A stretch of 64,000 bases of DNA, taken from assembly GCF_014203715.1 (NCBI RefSeq), contig NZ_JACHJP010000009.1, positions 62,001-126,000 of the forward strand. Direction: 5' to 3'. The number at the start of each line of letters is the position of its first letter. Position 1 is the first letter of the stretch. This document shows, piece by piece, positions 55,025 through 63,679 of this stretch. Source of the DNA: Streptosporangium saharense. Its GTDB lineage: Bacteria > Actinomycetota > Actinomycetes > Streptosporangiales > Streptosporangiaceae. A program made the position numbers and the translations under genes. Under the pieces are notes generated by a model that was given only the letters and a program-made list of their open reading frames with translations, did not search any database and had not been told where the DNA came from.

Positions 55025-56017
55025 TCAGGGGCCGTCGGTCGAGTGGCCGGGGAACAGGGACAGGGTGGGGTCGAGATCGACGGCCACGTGGTTCACCGCG
55101 GTCGCCGCCTCGCCGAAGCCGACGGACATCAGCCGCACCTTGCCCTCGTAACCGGCCAGGTCGCCCGCGGCGTACACCCTGGGCAGGCTGGTCCGCATCG
55201 ACCGGTCGACGGCGACGGAGCGACCCAGCAGGGCGAGCCCCCAGTCCCGCAGCGGGCCGAGGTCGCTGACGAAGCCGAGCGCGGCGATCACGTGGTCGGC
55301 CGCGACGACCATCTCCTCGCCGGAGCGCGACCGCAGCCGCACCTTCGCCAGGCGGCCTCCGGCGAGGTCTCCCTCGAAGGCGACCACCCGCGTCTCGGTG
55401 TGGATCCGCGCCCGCCCGGCCCTGACCCGCCCGAGGGTGGCCGCGTGCCCACGGAAGACGGCCCCACGGTGCACGAGGGTCACCGAGCGGGCGACAGGGC
55501 CGAGTGCGTCCGCCCAGTCCAGGGCGCTGTCACCGCCGCCGACGACGACCACGTCCTGACCGGCGTGTGCCGCCGGGTCGGTCACGAAGTACGACAGACC
55601 CGTGCCGAGCCACTCCTGACCGCACTCCAGCGGGCGCGGAGTCGGCGTACCGATGCCGGAGGTCAGCACCACGGCGCGGGCGTTGACGACCGTCCCGTCG
55701 TCCAGCGTCACGACCGGCTCGCCGTCACGGTGTTCGAGCGTCGTCGCCCGCCTGCCCATGAGGAAGGCCGCACCGAAGGCCGTGGCCTGCTCGACCAGGG
55801 CGGCGACGAAGTCCCTGCCCCTGACCGATGGGAGGGCGGCGACGTCGCGGATCTCCTTCTCCGGATACAGCGCCGTCACCTGGCCACCCGGCTGGGGCAG
55901 GGCGTCGACGACGACGGTTGACAGGCCGCGGAACCCGGCGCAGTAGGCGCCGTACAGTCCCGCCGGTCCCGCGCCGACGACGAGGACGTCAGCCGGGACG
56001 GGGGTTGGGGTGCTCAC
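55025..56017 (-). CDS. Ferredoxin-NADP reductase type 2 / thioredoxin-reductase-like flavoprotein
   Basis: This 330-aa FAD- and NAD(P)-binding oxidoreductase has GAGPAGLYGAY for FAD, GGGDSALDWAD for NAD(P)H and a C-terminal YAAGDLAGYEGKVRL. The redox CxxC of thioredoxin reductase is missing, which points to the YumC-like FNR2 group. GTG 56017 is favoured because AGGGAG lies 6 nt upstream; GTG 56041 would add eight residues. Its likely partner is the ferredoxin next to it. Confidence 0.9.
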   Translation of the reverse strand: MSTPTPVPADVLVVGAGPAGLYGAYCAGFRGLSTVVVDALPQPGGQVTALYPEKEIRDVAALPSVRGRDFVAALVEQATAFGAAFLMGRRATTLEHRDGEPVVTLDDGTVVNARAVVLTSGIGTPTPRPLECGQEWLGTGLSYFVTDPAAHAGQDVVVVGGGDSALDWADALGPVARSVTLVHRGAVFRGHAATLGRVRAGRARIHTETRVVAFEGDLAGGRLAKVRLRSRSGEEMVVAADHVIAALGFVSDLGPLRDWGLALLGRSVAVDRSMRTSLPRVYAAGDLAGYEGKVRLMSVGFGEAATAVNHVAVDLDPTLSLFPGHSTDGP

Positions 56018-56478
56018 CACGGGCTCCCTGGGGGTCGACACGCTCTCGCCGCAGACCGTAGGCCGGGAGTCCCTTTCAGGTCCCGTGCCGGGGACCGCTC
56101 ACCGGACCGCAGTGTTCCTCGTCACCCGGCCCGCTACCGAGAGCCCCCGGCGGGAGGGGCAGGGGGTGACCCTCGATCGGGTCGGCCCGGGACGCATACG
56201 CCGGGGTGGGACACGATCCTCACCCGGGCGCGGACGCGCTAGCTCTCGCGCGCCTTCTTCGCGCCTTCTTACGCGCCGACAGTTCTTACGCGCCGACAGG
56301 TCGGCGCTCAACGGTCATCGGCCCGCGGCACCGGTGGCACCGCCACCCGGGCAGGAGGACTCACCGGTCACCTGCCTGGCCGTGCTCGCCCTGTGAGACG
56401 TGCCGGATGTGACCGGTCGGTCATGACGGCGCTTCCGGACGTGTCGCCTTCCGCCTCCCCTCGGAAGGCCTGGCAGCC
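56018..56478. other. Gap upstream of the reductase gene, with a 17-bp tandem duplication
   Basis: No gene is convincing here. TTCTTACGCGCCGACAG occurs twice back to back at 56266-56282 and 56283-56299, preceded by two copies of CGCGCCTTCTT, suggesting recent slippage. The reductase promoter is presumably in this gap, but no clear boxes were found. Confidence 0.55.
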
Positions 56479-57315
56479 TCAGCGTTCAGAGGGGCGGCCG
56501 GGCTCGCCGGTGTCGCCTTCGGCTTCGATGCGTTCCTTGCGGACCTGCTCGGTGATGGTCTCCTCGCCGGTGACCTCCTCGGTGGTCATCCGGACCCGCT
56601 CCACCGGGACTGTGTTCTTCTCCACCACCGGCCGCTGCTCGTGCAGAGTCACCTCGTGCTCGGCCTCGGTGATCTCCGGGCCACGCAGTGCGGCCTCCCG
56701 GTTGTCGTCGGTGATCGGCTCGCGCTCGACGCGCACCTCCTCGTGGGTGACCGGTACGGTGACCTGCTGCTCCTCGGTGACCACGTACTTCCGTAGCCGC
56801 GCCCTGCCGCTTTCGTGGGTCTCGGTGCCGGCCGTCAGCCGCTCTTCCGAGCGGGTCATCGCGTCATCGCCGGTGAGGTCCGCGCGTTCGGCTTCCCGCT
56901 CCCGGCCCATGGAGCCCAGGCGCTCGCGTTCCCTCTGGCCGGCGGTGTGCGCCCAGCCGGTCTCGCCCGGTTGGTTGGCCCGCTGCCAGGATTCGTCCAG
57001 GTTGATGCCGTAGTAGCGGTACAGCTCGCGCTCCTCCTGGGCCGACATGTGACCGCCGGACTCGACGTCGATGTTGGGGGCGTCCTTGATGCGGTCCTTG
57101 TCGAAGGCGACCTCTACATGGTCACCGACCACATCGGCGCCCTGGATCGGAATGAAGGTCTCGTTCATACCGAACAGTCCGGTCTGCACGCACAGCCACT
57201 CGGGGCGGCCGGTCTCGTCGTCGAGGTAGACGTGCTTGATCTTGCCGACCTTGTCCCCGTGGTTGTCGTAGACGGTCTGGTCGATCACTGTCGAGACCTG
57301 ATTCTGGGTAATCAT
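56479..57315 (-). CDS. PRC-barrel and YsnF/AvaK-like (DUF2382) stress protein
   Basis: This 278-aa protein has an N-terminal PRC barrel (VYDNHGDKVGKIKHVYLDD, residues ~15-80), a hydrophilic middle with MSAQEERELYRYYGI, and a DUF2382 domain (about 165-260) with HEEVRVEREPI and ERVRMTTEEVTGEE. It is highly charged and probably soluble. This domain pair is found in general-stress genes of actinobacteria, but its action is unknown. GGGAG precedes ATG 57315. A sigma-B-like promoter lies upstream. Confidence 0.9.
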   Translation of the reverse strand: MITQNQVSTVIDQTVYDNHGDKVGKIKHVYLDDETGRPEWLCVQTGLFGMNETFIPIQGADVVGDHVEVAFDKDRIKDAPNIDVESGGHMSAQEERELYRYYGINLDESWQRANQPGETGWAHTAGQRERERLGSMGREREAERADLTGDDAMTRSEERLTAGTETHESGRARLRKYVVTEEQQVTVPVTHEEVRVEREPITDDNREAALRGPEITEAEHEVTLHEQRPVVEKNTVPVERVRMTTEEVTGEETITEQVRKERIEAEGDTGEPGRPSER

Positions 57316-57349
57316 CCGTTTTCTCCCTTTTTGTCCGACTCTCTGTCGC

Positions 57350-57375
57350 GTACCGCAATGCCATGAAAAGAAACC
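57350..57375 (-). promoter_or_regulatory. Sigma-B-like promoter of the PRC-barrel gene
   Basis: On the minus strand GGTTTC (57375-57370) and CGGTAC (57355-57350) are 14 nt apart. Actinobacterial stress sigma factors of the sigma-B type read GGTTT-N14-16-GGGTAC/T; one base differs. The site lies about 35 nt before the start codon. A stress-sigma promoter fits this protein family. Confidence 0.5.
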
Positions 57376-57853
57376 TGATCGGCGAATTTCCCTGCCTCCG
57401 GGGATCCTTCCGCCTGATTCCCGCCTACGCTCCAGGGGCGTCCAAAAATGGATCTAGAGGGTGTGCCGAAATCGCCGTGGCGCGTGAGCATCCAGACGGT
57501 TCGGCGAATCGTGGACTCTCCCGTGGCCGGGCTCGGCCGCTCGTCGGAGCTCGGTGCTGCTGGAACCCGGGCCGTCATCCGCCGCAGGTCACCCGTGGTC
57601 AGCACGGGTACCGGGCGCTCGCCGGGCTCCGTGGACGCACCCGGTTGTGTCGCCCACGTGTCGTCGCGTGCTCGGGATCTCCCCGGTTTCGTTGGCGACG
57701 ACCACTTCCTGAATCATGCAAAGTTCGCCAATTTCCGAAATCCTTGTAAAAACGGTGAAGTGTGATCGGCGATCACCACCATCCCGGGTCCCGGTGCCCC
57801 CGCCGCCGATCACACGACCATCGCTTCCCCGGGGAGAAAGAAGAGGTCACACA
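57376..57853. other. Gap between divergent stress gene and glycosyltransferase remnant
   Basis: About 480 bases without a gene I can support. No repeat, hairpin or RNA gene stood out. Short ORFs here have poor codon bias. Confidence 0.45.
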
Positions 57854-58098
57854 ATGAGGGTGCTCACCCTCATCCACGGCACACGCGGAGACGTCCAGCC
57901 CCGCACCGCGCTTGCCCCGACGCTGCGCCGGGAGGGCACGAGGCGCTCCTGATGGCGCCTGTCGCCTCCGCCGCCCTGGCCGAGCCGTACGGTCTGGACT
58001 TCGCTCCCGTCCACGACGGGCCCGACACGCCGATCGGCGACACACCGAGACGGACCGGCGCGGTGTCCGGGGCGAGAGGGGCTCACCGCGCGTCGTGA
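57854..58098 (+). pseudogene. Truncated, frameshifted GT1-type glycosyltransferase
   Basis: ATG 57854 starts MRVLTLIHGTRGDVQPRTAL, the classic N-terminus of UDP-glycosyltransferases such as sterol and antibiotic glucosyltransferases. The frame breaks near 57933. Reading resumes one frame over as GHEALLMAPVASAALAEPYG and LDFAPVHDGPDTPIGD, which fit the next family segment, before a stop at 58096. Only about 80 of ~400 residues remain, with no donor-binding C-terminal half. A real frameshift or an assembly error at the junction could explain the shift, but not the missing remainder. Confidence 0.75.
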
Positions 58099-58375
58099 GA
58101 CGAGGCGAGCCCCTCCTCGCCAGCGTGCCGGAGGGCACGGCGGGCTACGCCGGGCAGGTGCTCTTCGTCCACGATGAATCGCCACTCGGTGGCATGGACG
58201 AGAGAGCCTTTTCTCGGAGTGCCGCGGGACCGTTCGGCCGATCGCCGCCCTTCCCGGGCTGGCCCACCGGTCGCGGGTACGGCGCGCTTGCTCACGCCAC
58301 CGGGGACAGCACCGACGAGGTCGGACCGATACCCCATTCCGGACTGACGGGATGAGATGGGATGATGGCCGCATC

Positions 58376-58939
58376 ATGGCCGCCTCCCTGCCGTTTCGTC
58401 TCGCCCGTGCCGCGGTGTTCGCCGTGGTGTGTTCGGTGTTGAGCGTGCTGGCGCACCGGCTGGGTGGCGGGATGGTCTCGGCGCCGATGGCGGCGGGCGG
58501 TCTGTCGCTGGCGTTCGGTGCCGCGGTGGCGGCTTCGGGGCGTGAGCGTCCGCTGGCCGTGATCCTCCCGTTGCTGGGGGGAGTGCAGGCGGTGCTGCAC
58601 GTGCTGTTCTCTCTCGGGCACACTCCTGCGGTTCATGACGCCGTGGGCCACATGCACATGTCGGGGCTGGCTCCGAGCATGGGCATGCTGGTCGCGCACG
58701 CCTGGGCGGCCGGGTTGACCGCGCTGTGGCTGGCACGCGGCGAGGCCGCGCTGTGGGGGCTGCTGCGCCGGTTGGCGGTGCGGCTGCGTCTCGTACTGGT
58801 GGCCTACCTGCGGCCGATCTGCGAGCCGGTCGTCGTCGTGGTCGCGCCGGAGCCGGGCCGGTTGCGTTCGGCGCTGCTGGCCTCCGCCGTGCCCCGGCGT
58901 GGCCCGCCGTACACGCAGGTTCCTCTCCTTTCCGGCTGA
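58376..58939 (+). CDS. Small polytopic membrane protein of the copper cluster
   Basis: This ~187-aa protein has about four hydrophobic segments and a His/Met-rich loop HDAVGHMHMSGLAPSMGM, which could bind copper. The C-terminal tail is basic and cytosolic. I do not know a named family, but a similar protein sits upstream of ECuC/DtpA genes in streptomycetes as far as I recall. The start is uncertain: ATG 58352 is also in frame. It lies 166 bp before the copper chaperone gene. Confidence 0.7.
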   Translation: MAASLPFRLARAAVFAVVCSVLSVLAHRLGGGMVSAPMAAGGLSLAFGAAVAASGRERPLAVILPLLGGVQAVLHVLFSLGHTPAVHDAVGHMHMSGLAPSMGMLVAHAWAAGLTALWLARGEAALWGLLRRLAVRLRLVLVAYLRPICEPVVVVVAPEPGRLRSALLASAVPRRGPPYTQVPLLSG

Positions 58940-59105
58940 CCGCCCCGCGGCGGTGCCGGAGGAGATCTTCATGTCCGGGTTCGTTGGCCCGGGCGGTGGT
59001 GGCCGCGATGTCCGCGGCCCCGTCAAGTGATCCTGCGTGAATCCGCCGTCGGCACGACCGGGGTTTCCGGCTGCCGAGGCATGCCTTGAGAGGTCTTTTC
59101 TCACC

Positions 59106-59690
59106 GTGTTCTGCTCTTCTTCGCGTTCCCGTGCCCTTCCCGCCCTGGTCCTGACGGCCGTGCTGGTGAGCGGCTGCGCCGCCGAGGGCACCACCTCCGC
59201 CGCGCCCTCGACCCCTCCGTCAAACGCCGTCGCGCCGACCGCGTCTCCTGTGTCCGCGCTGGCGATCACCGACCCCTGGGTCAAGACCACCGGCGAGGGC
59301 ATGACTGCGGCCTTCGGCACCCTGGTCAACAACACCGGCACCGAGGTGACCGTGGTGTCCGGCGCCTCCCCGCTGTCGCCGAAGATCGAACTGCACGAGG
59401 TCGTCGAGTCCGGCGGAAAGATGGTCATGCGCCCCAAGAAGGGGGGCTTCGTGATCCCGGCCCGGGGCACCCACGAGCTCGCTCCCGGCGGTGACCACAT
59501 CATGCTGATGGACGTCACCGGGAAGGTGGAGCCGGGTGCGGAGATCCCGTTCACCCTCACCCTCGCCGACGGCGGCACCCTGGAGTTCACCGCGATCGGC
59601 AAGGAGTTCGCCGGTGGCAAGGAGGACTACCAGGGCGGTGACGAGGGCGGTATGGACATGGGCGGCTCGGGCGACAAGGACAAGGGCTGA
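59106..59690 (+). CDS. PCuAC-type copper chaperone lipoprotein (ECuC-like)
   Basis: This 194-aa lipoprotein has a lipobox (LVSGC) and a PCu(A)C domain with the copper ligands: His in IELHEVVESG, Met in GKMVMRP, then HELAPGGDHIMLM. A Gly/Asp/Met tail (GGMDMGGSGDKD) may add copper sites. The domain hands Cu(I) to extracellular copper enzymes. The start is uncertain; GTG 59106 has GAGAGG upstream. Its stop overlaps the Dyp peroxidase start. Confidence 0.88.
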   Translation: MFCSSSRSRALPALVLTAVLVSGCAAEGTTSAAPSTPPSNAVAPTASPVSALAITDPWVKTTGEGMTAAFGTLVNNTGTEVTVVSGASPLSPKIELHEVVESGGKMVMRPKKGGFVIPARGTHELAPGGDHIMLMDVTGKVEPGAEIPFTLTLADGGTLEFTAIGKEFAGGKEDYQGGDEGGMDMGGSGDKDKG

Positions 59691-60958
59691 TGTCCGTACC
59701 CGCCCCCAGGCTCACCCGGCGTGGCCTGCTGTCCGCCGGTGCCGCGGCGACGGGCGCGCTGGCCGTACGCGCCCTGGCGGCTTCCGCGCCAGCGCACGCC
59801 ACCACCGCGCCCGCGCACGCCACCACCGCGACCGCGCCGCCCACCACCGCGCCCGCGCACGCCGCCACCCCGGCCACGCCGCACGGGACCGCGACCGAGC
59901 CGTTCCACGGGCCGCACCAGGCCGGGGTCGCCACCATCCCTCAGGCGCATGCCGTCTTCGTCGGGTTGGACCTGCGCAAAGGTGTCGACCGGGAGGCGGT
60001 TGGCAGGATGATGCGCCTGCTGACCGACGACGCCCGCAGGCTGACCGAAGGCCGTCCGGCTCTGGCCGACACCGAGCCGGAGCTGGCGGTGCTGCCCGCC
60101 CGGCTGACCGTCACCTTCGGTTTCGGCCCCGGCCTGTTCACCGCGGCGGGTGTGGCGGACCGGCGCCCACGGCAGATCGAGCAGCTACCCGGCTTCTCCG
60201 TCGACAGGCTGCGGGAGCGGTGGAGCGAAGGCGATCTGCTGGTGCAGATCTGCGCGGACGACCCGCTGACCGTCGCGCACGCGCTACGCATGATCGTCAA
60301 AGACGCCCGTGCCTTCGCCCGGGTGCGCTGGACACAGCACGGGTTCCGGCGCGCGGCCGGAGTGCACGCCCCAGGGCAGACGCAGCGCAACGTCATGGGG
60401 CAGTTGGACGGCACCGTCAATCCCGTCCCCGGCACCCCCGACTTCGACCGCGCGGTGTGGGTGGGCGAAGGGCCGGAGTGGCTGCACGGCGGCACCACCC
60501 TGGTACTGCGGCGTATCCGGGCCGAGATGGAGACCTGGGACGCCGCCGACCGGGTCGCCAAGGAGTTCACCGTCGGCCGCCGCCTGGACACCGGCGCCCC
60601 CCTGACAGGAACCCGCGAGCACGACGAACCCGATCTCACCAAGCTGAACGCGTTGGGATTCCCGGTCATCTCCGAGTACGCCCACATCCGCCGGGCGCAC
60701 ACCGCCGATCCCACCCTGCGGATCTTCCGCCGGGTCTACAACTACGACGAGGCCCTGACCTCCGGTGGACACGCCGACAGCGGGCTGGTCTTCGCCTCCT
60801 ACCAGGCCGACATCACCCGCCAGTTCCTGCCGGTGCAGAAACGGTTGGCCGAGGCCGACCTGCTGAACACGTGGACCATCCCGATCGGTTCGGCCGTGTT
60901 CGCCATCCCCCCGGGCTGTGATCCCGGCGGCTGGATCGGAGAGGGCCTGCTGACGTGA
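59690..60958 (+). CDS. Tat-exported Dyp-type heme peroxidase (DtpA-like)
   Basis: This 422-aa protein has a Tat signal (LTRRGLLSAG), then a repetitive Ala/His/Thr/Pro stretch (residues ~32-66), then a Dyp peroxidase domain with MGQLDGT (the GxxDG motif, about 236-242) and proximal His in SEYAHIRR (about 331). In streptomycetes a DtpA peroxidase encoded beside ECuC matures the copper enzyme GlxA; the coupling here (TGATG) suggests a similar role. No GlxA gene is in the window. Confidence 0.92.
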   Translation: MSVPAPRLTRRGLLSAGAAATGALAVRALAASAPAHATTAPAHATTATAPPTTAPAHAATPATPHGTATEPFHGPHQAGVATIPQAHAVFVGLDLRKGVDREAVGRMMRLLTDDARRLTEGRPALADTEPELAVLPARLTVTFGFGPGLFTAAGVADRRPRQIEQLPGFSVDRLRERWSEGDLLVQICADDPLTVAHALRMIVKDARAFARVRWTQHGFRRAAGVHAPGQTQRNVMGQLDGTVNPVPGTPDFDRAVWVGEGPEWLHGGTTLVLRRIRAEMETWDAADRVAKEFTVGRRLDTGAPLTGTREHDEPDLTKLNALGFPVISEYAHIRRAHTADPTLRIFRRVYNYDEALTSGGHADSGLVFASYQADITRQFLPVQKRLAEADLLNTWTIPIGSAVFAIPPGCDPGGWIGEGLLT

Positions 60959-61174
60959 GTCCGTACGGCGATGCGGACCCGGGCGCGTCCGCTCCGTAGG
61001 AACCTGCGCCGCGGCTGGAGGCCCTTCGTCCGGGGGCCTCCGGCCGGGCCGGTTCTTGTTCGCCGACGGGCGGCTCGGCGCCGCCCGTGTCGAAACCATG
61101 CTCGCGCACCGCCGCGCGGTGATCTCCTCGCCGTGCCGCGCACCCCCCATACCGTGTGAAACGGAGTCATTCCC

Positions 61175-62644
61175 ATGACCTCAACGATTCCGCCTTCGGC
61201 CCCCTCCCCGGTTCTCGTCGCCCCGCAGCGATCCGTGCCCGGCTCCTCCTGGCGCTACCGCGTCGTGTGGCGCTGGCACTTCTACGCCGGTCTCCTCACC
61301 GCCCCCGTTCTGCTGGTGATGGCGATCACCGGCGCGATCTACCTGTTCAAGACGCCGTTCGAGAACTGGCGCTACGCCGACGTGCGCGCCCTGCCCGCTC
61401 CCGTCGCCTCCGCGCTGCCGCTGAGCGGCCAGATCCAGGCGGCCCTGGCCGCCCGCCCCGGCGCGAAGCTGGACAGCGTCATTCCCGCGCAGGCGCCCGA
61501 CCGCACCACCCGGGTCATCCTGGCCGGTGGCGACCCGTCCAACCCCTGGGCGCCGGGGATCTCGGTGTACGTCCATCCGGGCACGGGCGAGGTGCTCGGC
61601 CAGATCGACGACTCGGCCACGTTCATGCGGGTCGTACGCACCATCCACGGCGAACTGATGGCCGGTGTCGCCGGAGACAGGGTCGTGGAGACCGCCGCCT
61701 GCTGGTCACTGATCCTGGTCGCCACCGGTGTGTACCTGTGGTGGCGCGGTCCCGCCCGGCGTCGGCTGCCCCGCTCGGCATGGCGCCCGCTCAGGAGAGG
61801 GCGACTGCGCCGGATCCACGCGGTGACCGGGATCGTGGCCGGGGTGGTCCTGGTGTTCCTGGTGCTGTCCGGACTGCCCTGGTCCGGCTTCTGGGGCGAC
61901 AACCTCTCGAAGTTCCAGGCCTCGGTCGGATCCACCATGCCCGACTCCGCGACGTTCGCCCGCGAGTCGGTCCCCGCGAAGGACCTGACCGCCAACCCCG
62001 ACGCCGCGGTGCCGTGGGCCGCCGAGCAACTGCCGGTGCCCGCCAGCGGGCACGAGGGTCATGGCGGCGGTACGGCCGCAGGCGGCTGGCCGTACCCGGG
62101 ATCGATCACCGCGGAGCGGGCACTGGCCGCCGCCACTCCGGAGGCGGGCGGCTGCGCCCCACCCGGGTGCGAGCTGAGTGTGCTGCCGCCTGCGGGGCCC
62201 AAAGGTGTCTACACCGTGGTCGCCACCGACGCCGAGGACCCGGCGCTGGGCCGCACCGTGCTGGTCGACCAGTACAGCGGCAAGGTCCTGGTCGACTACG
62301 GCTGGGAGGAGTACGGCGTGCTGGCCAAGGCCGTGGAACAGGGCATCGCGCTGCACGAGGGGCGCCGCTACGGCACGGTGAACATGCTGGTCATGCTGGG
62401 CGCCTGCCTGGCGATGATCACTCTGGTCGTCTCCGGGGCGTGGATGTGGTGGAAGCGCCGCCCACGCGGTCGCCTCGCCGCACCGGCCAGGAGCACCGAC
62501 CGGCGTACCGCCTACGGGGTGCTGGCGGTGATGGCCGTCCTGGGCGTGCTGTTCCCGCTGGCCGGGATCACCATGGTCGCGGTGCTGCTTCTCGACTGGC
62601 TGGTGATCCGCCGCATCCCGAGGCTGAACGCCCTGGTGGGCTGA
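61175..62644 (+). CDS. PepSY-associated TM helix (PepSY_TM) protein
   Basis: This 489-aa membrane protein has four to five hydrophobic segments: near residues 38-60, 165-190, 215-240, 405-430 and 447-475. WRWHFYAGLLTAPVLLVMAI and RRIHAVTGIVAG are typical of the PepSY_TM family, which is often iron- or copper-regulated and implicated in metal reduction or uptake. A His/Gly loop GHEGHGGG may bind metal. ACGGAG is 8 nt before ATG 61175. It lies 216 bp after the peroxidase gene in the same direction. Confidence 0.9.
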   Translation: MTSTIPPSAPSPVLVAPQRSVPGSSWRYRVVWRWHFYAGLLTAPVLLVMAITGAIYLFKTPFENWRYADVRALPAPVASALPLSGQIQAALAARPGAKLDSVIPAQAPDRTTRVILAGGDPSNPWAPGISVYVHPGTGEVLGQIDDSATFMRVVRTIHGELMAGVAGDRVVETAACWSLILVATGVYLWWRGPARRRLPRSAWRPLRRGRLRRIHAVTGIVAGVVLVFLVLSGLPWSGFWGDNLSKFQASVGSTMPDSATFARESVPAKDLTANPDAAVPWAAEQLPVPASGHEGHGGGTAAGGWPYPGSITAERALAAATPEAGGCAPPGCELSVLPPAGPKGVYTVVATDAEDPALGRTVLVDQYSGKVLVDYGWEEYGVLAKAVEQGIALHEGRRYGTVNMLVMLGACLAMITLVVSGAWMWWKRRPRGRLAAPARSTDRRTAYGVLAVMAVLGVLFPLAGITMVAVLLLDWLVIRRIPRLNALVG

Positions 62645-62664
62645 GCCGGTTGACGGAATGACCT

Positions 62665-62700
62665 TCCCGCCCGTCTCGGAACGCTTCGAGACGGGCGGGA
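62665..62700 (+). terminator. Hairpin after the PepSY gene
   Basis: TCCCGCCCGTCTCG pairs perfectly over 14 bp with CGAGACGGGCGGGA around an 8-nt loop. It lies 21 bp after the stop. Terminates the copper cluster. Confidence 0.75.
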
Positions 62701-62894
62701 GGGAAACCGGCGATGTCAGATCCGGGTCATGGTGGACTCGTATCCGCCTCCACCGGGGTAGACCCACGCGCCGGTGACGGGCTGGCCGAACTGGGGCGAG
62801 GCCGACGCGCTGGAGCGGGAAGGAGCCACCGGACGTCCACTCCTACCGTACGGTTCCCCCGGCGCCGTGCTCGGCTCGTATCGCCGGAACTCCT

Positions 62895-62963
62895 GACGGG
62901 CCGGAGGCGCTGGGCGAACCGATCGAGATCCGGCCGATCACGGGCGGGGACTTCACGGCGTGA
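62895..62963 (+). pseudogene. Remnant of a second DGPF protein
   Basis: The frame ending at TGA 62961-62963 reads DGPEALGEPIEIRPI..., and IEIRPI matches the common C-terminal IEVRPI of DGPF proteins. There is no intact N-terminal frame; upstream sequence appears shuffled across frames. Its stop overlaps a GTG (GTGA) that would start a coupled sigma gene, as in functional pairs. Confidence 0.55.
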
Positions 62964-63231
62964 CCAGCCAGGCCGAGCGGCGCCCGGCGCGAGCGGATGG
63001 CCGACATGCTCCGCGCTGACCAGGCCCGGCGCCGACGTGGGCAAGAGGCCGGTGTCACCGAACTGGCCCTGCGGAAACCCGGGTCGTCGGCCGGATCCGG
63101 CGCAGGAGACCGACGACAGCCTCACCTTGCCGCCGCTGTGCTGCCACCCCACGCTGCGGGCCGTGGGTGGCCTGACCGGCGACCAGATCGAGCAGCGCCA
63201 TCTTCCCGACCGAGCCGACCATCTCGGCTGA
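62960..63231 (+). pseudogene. Decayed ECF42-type sigma factor gene
   Basis: From 62991, one frame reads ERMADMLRADQARRRR, matching the end of region 2 in ECF42 proteins (RRMTDxLRSEQARRRR). Another frame, from about 63100 to TGA 63229-63231, reads ETDDSLTLPPLCCHPTL and LRAVGGLTGDQIEQ, matching the linker and region 4. The N-terminal part is deleted, the frame shifts near 63090, and about 10 residues are missing after CCHPTL. The intact pair at 44012-45720 is a useful comparison. The rest of the 62645-63454 gap holds no gene. Confidence 0.75.
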
Positions 63232-63454
63232 GGTACGGCTGCCGCGCGATGTGAGAGGCGTGGTGCGCGGCACACACCGCGGAGGATGACTGTGGAGAAG
63301 CAGAAGTGTTCTTTCCGTTGTTTTCGGTCGATGGGCATCAAGATCGTGGAATTCCTGGCTAAACCATGATCTGCCGCAGCAACTCTGCGAAGATGTCGGC
63401 AAGGCCGCGTTCCAGGGCCTTTCCCTCGATCGTGAACGTACACGGAGGTGCGCG

Positions 63455-63679
63455 ATGGCGGTTGCCGCCAACCTGAACAAGCTGCTCGACAAGGCCTACG
63501 AGGAGTCTCCGCTGGACAAGCTGCCCGACGCTCCGGTCGCCGCGCTCGCCGGGGTGAGCAAGGCCGACGCCGAGGCGCTGGAGAAGGCGTTCGGCGTCAA
63601 GACCATCGGTGACCTGGGCCGTAACCAGGCCATCCGGGCCGCGGTCGCCATCGTCGGCCTCGTGGACCTCGCCGACTAA
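63455..63679 (+). CDS. Small HhH-like helical protein
   Basis: This 74-aa protein contains ALAGVSKADAEALEKAFGVK and TIGDLGRNQAIR, resembling helix-hairpin-helix modules in which a small residue pair follows LxG(I/V). It may bind nucleic acid, but that is only a pattern match. GGAGG lies 7 nt before ATG 63455, and codon bias is strong, so it is probably real. It is acidic and has no export signal. Confidence 0.75.
   Translation: MAVAANLNKLLDKAYEESPLDKLPDAPVAALAGVSKADAEALEKAFGVKTIGDLGRNQAIRAAVAIVGLVDLAD

Noticed and set aside
62716-62840. Minus-strand short ORF ending ...GAWVYPGGGGYESTMTRI
   Set aside because: It has a plausible GTG and AGGAG but only about 37 codons and no recognisable family; it could be a gene remnant, but evidence is too thin to list.
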